Source of the DNA: CBDBEU01 sp965204565
Lineage (GTDB): Bacteria > Pseudomonadota > Alphaproteobacteria > Rhizobiales > TMED25
Direction: 5' to 3'
Length of the DNA stretch: 64,000 nt
NCBI GenBank assembly: GCA_965204565.1
Contig: CBDBEU010000005.1
Span: forward strand, 744,001 to 808,000
Shown: piece by piece, positions 60,347 through 64,000 of the stretch
How positions within the stretch are numbered: position 1 is the first letter of the stretch
Layout of the letters: every line of letters begins with the position of its first letter
The notes under the pieces: model-generated
What the model was told of the DNA's origin: nothing
The model's database searches: none
The model's input: only the letters and a program-made list of their open reading frames with translations
Position numbers and translations under genes: made by a program

Positions 60347-61378
60347 ATGCCGCCGCGTGCGCTGATTGTCGGGCTTGAAGGCCCGGAACTTTGCCCGGGC
60401 GAACGCGCCTATCTTGAAAAGGGCGATCCCTGGGGTGTGATCTTGTTTGCGCGCAATGTCGAAAGCCCCGATCAGCTCTGCCGGTTGAGCCGCGACATTC
60501 GCGATGCCCTATCGCGCACCGATGCGCCAATTCTGATCGACCAGGAGGGCGGCAGGGTCCAGCGTATGGGACCGCCGCACTGGCCCGCCTATCCGCATGC
60601 GCGGCAAATTGGCGCGCTTTACGCCAATGATCCTGAGAGCGGACTGGAAGTGGCGCATCTGACTGGCCGGCTGATCGGCCTTGATCTCAATCGCGTCGGC
60701 ATCGATGTGGCCTGTATTCCGGTGCTTGATCTCGGCCTTGAGGGCGCTGACCAGGTGATCGGCCATCGCGCCTATGCTGCAGACCCGGCGATTGTCGCCG
60801 AACTTGGCCGCGCCGCCGCAGATGGCGTGCGTGCGGGCGGTTGCCTCGCCGTCATCAAGCATATGCCGGGTCACGGCCGGGCGATGTGCGACAGCCACCG
60901 TCAACTGCCCATTGTCGATGTTCCGATCGACACCTTGCGTCAGACCGATTTCGCGCCGTTTCACGCCTTGCGCGAGGAGCCTTTGGCGATGAGTGCGCAT
61001 GTTGTCTACAACGCAATTGATCCAGATCGGCCAGCGACGGTTTCGTCGTCTATAATCACCCAAGTGATTCGCGGCGAAATCGGATTCGATGGCCTTTTGA
61101 TGACCGACGATATTTCCATGCAGGCGCTTGACGGCAGCATTGATGAGCGCGCCGCCGCCGCGCTGGCTGCCGGATGCGACGTCGTGCTCCACTGCAATGG
61201 CGTGGCCGGCGAAATGGAGCGCCTGGCAGACGCCGTACCGCAACTGTCGGGCAGGGCGCTCGAGCGCGCTGAAGCGGCCCTGGCCGGACGTGGCGAACCG
61301 GACTCATCCGGCACGCTTCCATCCGGGCAGCCTGTATCCCTCGCGCATCTTGATGCGCTCCTGTCAAAGGTGGCATGA
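60347..61378 (+). CDS. nagZ: Beta-N-acetylhexosaminidase NagZ
   Basis: A 343-residue family 3 glycoside hydrolase releasing N-acetylglucosamine from cell-wall recycling intermediates in the cytoplasm. The signature KHMPGHGRAMCDSHRQLP with catalytic histidine loop (about 173-190) and the nucleophile aspartate in LLMTDDISMQAL are present, as are LIDQEGGRVQRM and DVACIPVLDL. It lies between the SPOR-domain gene and scpA, as usual in the order. Intact. Confidence 0.95.
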   Translation: MPPRALIVGLEGPELCPGERAYLEKGDPWGVILFARNVESPDQLCRLSRDIRDALSRTDAPILIDQEGGRVQRMGPPHWPAYPHARQIGALYANDPESGLEVAHLTGRLIGLDLNRVGIDVACIPVLDLGLEGADQVIGHRAYAADPAIVAELGRAAADGVRAGGCLAVIKHMPGHGRAMCDSHRQLPIVDVPIDTLRQTDFAPFHALREEPLAMSAHVVYNAIDPDRPATVSSSIITQVIRGEIGFDGLLMTDDISMQALDGSIDERAAAALAAGCDVVLHCNGVAGEMERLADAVPQLSGRALERAEAALAGRGEPDSSGTLPSGQPVSLAHLDALLSKVA

Positions 61379-61381
61379 GCG

Positions 61382-62215
61382 GTGGCCGGCGAAGATGAAT
61401 CTGAAATGGTCATGGACAACTCGGTGGTCGAGCTCGACTTCGCGCCGAGTGCGGTTGAGCAGGACTCCCTGGTTGTCGACGTCGAGGGCTATGAGGGCCC
61501 GCTCGACCTGTTATTGGCGCTCGCCAAGGCGCAAAAGGTTGACCTTGCCAAGATCTCCATCCTAGCTTTGGCCGAGCAATATCTCTCCTTCATCAATGAT
61601 GTGCGCAAGGTCAGGCTCGAAATCGCCGCCGATTATCTGGTCATGGCGGCCTGGCTCGCCTTCCTCAAAAGCCGCCTGCTGCTGCCCGAAGAGGAAAGCG
61701 AGGAGGGACCTTATGGCGAAGAACTTGCCGCGCGTCTGGCATTTCGTCTGCAGCGTCTTCAGGCAATGCGAAAGGTCGGCGCAGCGCTGATGGCGCGCAA
61801 TCTCCTTGGCCGCGAAATCTTTCAGCGCGGCCAGCCCGAGGGCATCACCGTCACCAAGTCTTCGCACTTTGAGGCAAGCCTTTATGATCTGTTGTCGGCC
61901 TATGCCACGCGCTGCGCGATCAATGCGGCCGGCAAGGTGCGTTTCCGCCACCTGCCGGTCTGGTCGATCAAGGATGCGCGCACCCGTCTTGAGCGCATGG
62001 TCGGAAACCTTGGCGACTGGCAGCCGCTCGATGTGCTGCTGGCCGAATATATCGCCGACCCTGAACTGCGCCCCAGCGTGATCGCCAGTTCCTTTACCGC
62101 AACGCTTGAGCTTGCGCGCGAAGGCGAGTTTGAGATGCGCCAGGCCGAGCACTATGAACCGCTTTATATCCGCCGTCGCCAGAGCGTGGCTGAACCCAAC
62201 CAAACCAATGGGTGA
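61382..62215 (+). CDS. scpA: Segregation and condensation protein A
   Basis: A 277-residue kleisin subunit of the SMC-ScpAB condensin. Characteristic segments are VEGYEGPLDLLLALAKAQKV near 36-55, DYLVMAAWLAFLKSRLLLP near 80-98 and the C-terminal winged-helix part around SVIASSFTATLELAREGEFE. It begins three bases after nagZ and overlaps scpB by four bases if scpB starts at its first GTG, so translation is coupled. Confidence 0.95.
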   Translation: MAGEDESEMVMDNSVVELDFAPSAVEQDSLVVDVEGYEGPLDLLLALAKAQKVDLAKISILALAEQYLSFINDVRKVRLEIAADYLVMAAWLAFLKSRLLLPEEESEEGPYGEELAARLAFRLQRLQAMRKVGAALMARNLLGREIFQRGQPEGITVTKSSHFEASLYDLLSAYATRCAINAAGKVRFRHLPVWSIKDARTRLERMVGNLGDWQPLDVLLAEYIADPELRPSVIASSFTATLELAREGEFEMRQAEHYEPLYIRRRQSVAEPNQTNG

Positions 62216-63054
62216 GAGCTGCCGTGAGCGAGAATGATCCCGGACTGAAACAGGCCGGTCAAACCGCGGAAATTCATCAGTTGCCGAATGTCGCGGCTGA
62301 ATTGCCGGATAATGTTGCGGTGCTGCCGGGCGCTGGGCATTCCGAGCATTTGCGCATCAGCGAGGCGGTGCTGTTTGCCGCCAGCGAACCGCTGGACGAG
62401 GCCAGCCTCATTGAACGCCTGCCAGACGGCGCCGACATCGAATCTCTGTTGCGCGACCTGGAGGCGTTGTACGCACGCCGCGGCGTCAATCTCGTCCGTG
62501 TCGCCGGCAAATGGAGTTTCCGCACTGCCGAGGATCTTGCCTTCGTCATGCGCCGCGAGGCGACCGAGACCAAGCGCCTGTCGCACGCGGCGCTCGAAAC
62601 GCTGGCGATCATCGCCTACCATCAGCCCACCACCCGCGCGGAGATCGAGGATGTGCGCGGTGTTGCGGTCAGCAAGGGCACGCTCGATGTTTTGATGGAA
62701 GCCGGCTGGATCCGCATCAAGGGCCGCCGCCAAGCGCCGGGCCGTCCGGTGACATTCGGCACCACCGATGATTTCCTCAGCCATTTCGGCCTTGAAACGG
62801 TCAAGGACCTGCCGGGCATTGACGAATTGAAGGCTGCCGGCCTGCTGCGCTCCGATCCCCCGGGCGGATTCACCAACGAAGAACTCGGGCTTGAGAGCGA
62901 GCAGGACGAAGAGGAGATTTCGGACGAGGACTTCGAGGAATTGGACAAATTGCCGGAGGTTGAGGAAGCTGAAGAGCCAGAAGAAGCGGAACAGCCTGAA
63001 GAGCAGGAGGACGAGGACAGCCAAACCTCCAGCCGCGCATTGGACGGCGAATAG
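62212..63054 (+). CDS. scpB: Segregation and condensation protein B
   Basis: A roughly 280-residue protein with two winged helices: LRISEAVLFAASEPLDEASL and LSHAALETLAIIAYHQPTTR, then AEIEDVRGVAVSKGTLDVLM. The C-terminus (about 230-280) is an extremely acidic tail of Glu, Asp and Gln, common in alphaproteobacteria. Two GTG codons are possible starts: 62212, overlapping the scpA stop by four bases, and 62224. ScpB dimers stabilise the kleisin-SMC ring. In many relatives tatABC follows; here an ABC transporter gene does. Confidence 0.94.
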   Translation: MRAAVSENDPGLKQAGQTAEIHQLPNVAAELPDNVAVLPGAGHSEHLRISEAVLFAASEPLDEASLIERLPDGADIESLLRDLEALYARRGVNLVRVAGKWSFRTAEDLAFVMRREATETKRLSHAALETLAIIAYHQPTTRAEIEDVRGVAVSKGTLDVLMEAGWIRIKGRRQAPGRPVTFGTTDDFLSHFGLETVKDLPGIDELKAAGLLRSDPPGGFTNEELGLESEQDEEEISDEDFEELDKLPEVEEAEEPEEAEQPEEQEDEDSQTSSRALDGE

Positions 63055-63151
63055 TCCGCCCGTTTTAGTCAGCTGCTACGGTGAGATCCCGGCTTGTCTG
63101 AGCCGCGTTAAGCTTGGCGCTTGCACCCCGCCGCCATCCGGTTTACGGCCC

Positions 63152-64000
63152 ATGAATATGGAACACGCGCCACATCTGCCGCCGAGCGTCGCCGGTACGT
63201 CACGCGCGACGGCGCGCTTGACGTTCGAGGGAGTGACGCGCCGCTTCGAGACGCTGAGCGCCGTCCATGAGGTCGATCTCGAACTGGCGGCCGGTGAGGT
63301 TCTGTGCCTGTTGGGGCCGTCCGGCTGCGGCAAGACCACACTGTTGCGCATCGCTGCCGGTCTTGAACGGCAGAATTCAGGCCGCGTTCTGATCGACGGC
63401 GAAGAGGTCGGTGGGCCTCAGCGCTTCATTCCGCCCGAACAGCGCGGTGTCGGCCTGATGTTTCAGGACTATGCGCTGTTCCCCCATCTCACGATCGCCG
63501 AAAACACCGCCTTTGGTATCACCGGCACCGCTCATGGCGATGCCGCCAGCCTTGCCGCCGCGGCACTCGAAAGGGTGGGGCTGAAGGGCTTTGCCGAGGC
63601 CTATCCGCACAGGCTATCAGGCGGTGAGCAGCAGCGCGCGGCACTGGCACGCGCCATCGCGCCGCGCCCGTGCGTTTTATTGATGGACGAGCCTTTTTCC
63701 GGCCTCGACCGGTCGCTGCGTGAAAATGTGCGCGACGACACCATGCTGGTCCTCAAGGAAAGTGGTGCTTCGAGCATTCTCGTCACCCACGATCCGGAAG
63801 AGGCGATGGTCATGGGCGATCGCATCGCGCTGATGCGCGCCGGCCGCCTGGTTCAGGTTGGCTCGCCGCGCGATCTTTACCGCCATGCGGTCGATGCCGA
63901 TGCGGCGCGCTTTTTTTCTGAGGTCAATGAGTTTTCCTCCGCCGTTGAGGGCTCGCATATTGAAACGCCGCTTGGCAATCTGCCCGCGGGAGACGCCGGC
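63152..64000 (+). CDS. ABC transporter ATP-binding protein, runs off the window (iron/polyamine type)
   Basis: From ATG 63152 at least 283 codons are open to the window edge. Walker A is LLGPSGCGKTTLLRIAAGLE near 54-73, the Q-loop VGLMFQDYALFPHLT, the signature LSGGEQQRAALARAIA, Walker B VLLMDEPFSGLDRSL and the switch histidine VTHDPEEAMVMGD. The layout is that of importer ATPases for ferric iron, spermidine/putrescine or sulfate; FbpC-like is most likely, with a C-terminal regulatory domain beginning after about 240. Permease partners are not in view. The gene start lies about 100 bases after scpB. Confidence 0.88.
   Translation, partial: MNMEHAPHLPPSVAGTSRATARLTFEGVTRRFETLSAVHEVDLELAAGEVLCLLGPSGCGKTTLLRIAAGLERQNSGRVLIDGEEVGGPQRFIPPEQRGVGLMFQDYALFPHLTIAENTAFGITGTAHGDAASLAAAALERVGLKGFAEAYPHRLSGGEQQRAALARAIAPRPCVLLMDEPFSGLDRSLRENVRDDTMLVLKESGASSILVTHDPEEAMVMGDRIALMRAGRLVQVGSPRDLYRHAVDADAARFFSEVNEFSSAVEGSHIETPLGNLPAGDAG

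Overview
The window reads as a chromosomal segment of an alphaproteobacterium, probably of the Rhizobiales (Hyphomicrobiales) type. The evidence is conserved gene order (gltX, comEC, lexA, moeA, moaC, trpC, trpD; tpiA, secG, pyrG, kdsA; leuD, leuB, asd; pcm, tolC, popZ, valS; erpA, argS, SPOR, nagZ, scpA, scpB) together with lineage hallmarks. These hallmarks are a PopZ-like pole organiser, a FliX-type flagellar regulator preceded by a perfect CtrA site, and a GTTC-N7-GTTC SOS box upstream of lexA. Housekeeping genes are GC-rich; a few islands are visibly richer in A+T.

Layout. 1-5 kb: broken insertion sequences (IS5, IS3 and IS1380 remnants) around a large three-domain sulfotransferase/glycosyltransferase fusion gene. 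5-22 kb: an intact housekeeping block with glutamyl-tRNA synthetase, ComEC, LexA, molybdenum cofactor genes, tryptophan genes, PpiD, TpiA, SecG, CTP synthase and KdsA, interrupted by one dead cyclase gene between trpE and trpG. 22-32 kb: a degraded zone holding a truncated lipoamide dehydrogenase, a gene split in two by a 1.4 kb insert, IS3, IS5 and IS481 remnants, a frameshifted fliX next to an intact dksA-like gene, and a segment with a broken sorted surface protein, an FkbM methyltransferase and a GIY-YIG protein, bounded by direct copies of the IS481 3' end. 32.8-42 kb: leuD, then an inserted catabolic-looking unit (RidA remnant, three-subunit molybdenum hydroxylase, enolase-superfamily enzyme), then leuB and asd. 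42-45.2 kb: a third IS5 copy and an island with an Mrr-like endonuclease, an AT-rich membrane protein and a broken secreted protein. 45.3-64 kb: a second housekeeping block from pcm to an ABC transporter ATPase that runs off the end, with broken genes for a phosphoesterase, a Sel1-repeat protein and dGTPase.

Together the genes cover tRNA charging, tryptophan, leucine, isoleucine/valine and aspartate-family synthesis, nucleotide and KDO synthesis, molybdenum cofactor and molybdoenzyme production, envelope folding and secretion, cell-pole and chromosome organisation, and DNA repair control. The moa/moe genes could supply the cofactor for the molybdenum hydroxylase 25 kb away.

The most striking general feature is the number of lesions (stops, 1-base shifts, truncations) outside essential genes. 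Either this genome is actively shedding accessory functions around IS elements, or some single-base shifts are sequencing errors; reads would settle this. No tRNA, rRNA or CRISPR array was recognised.
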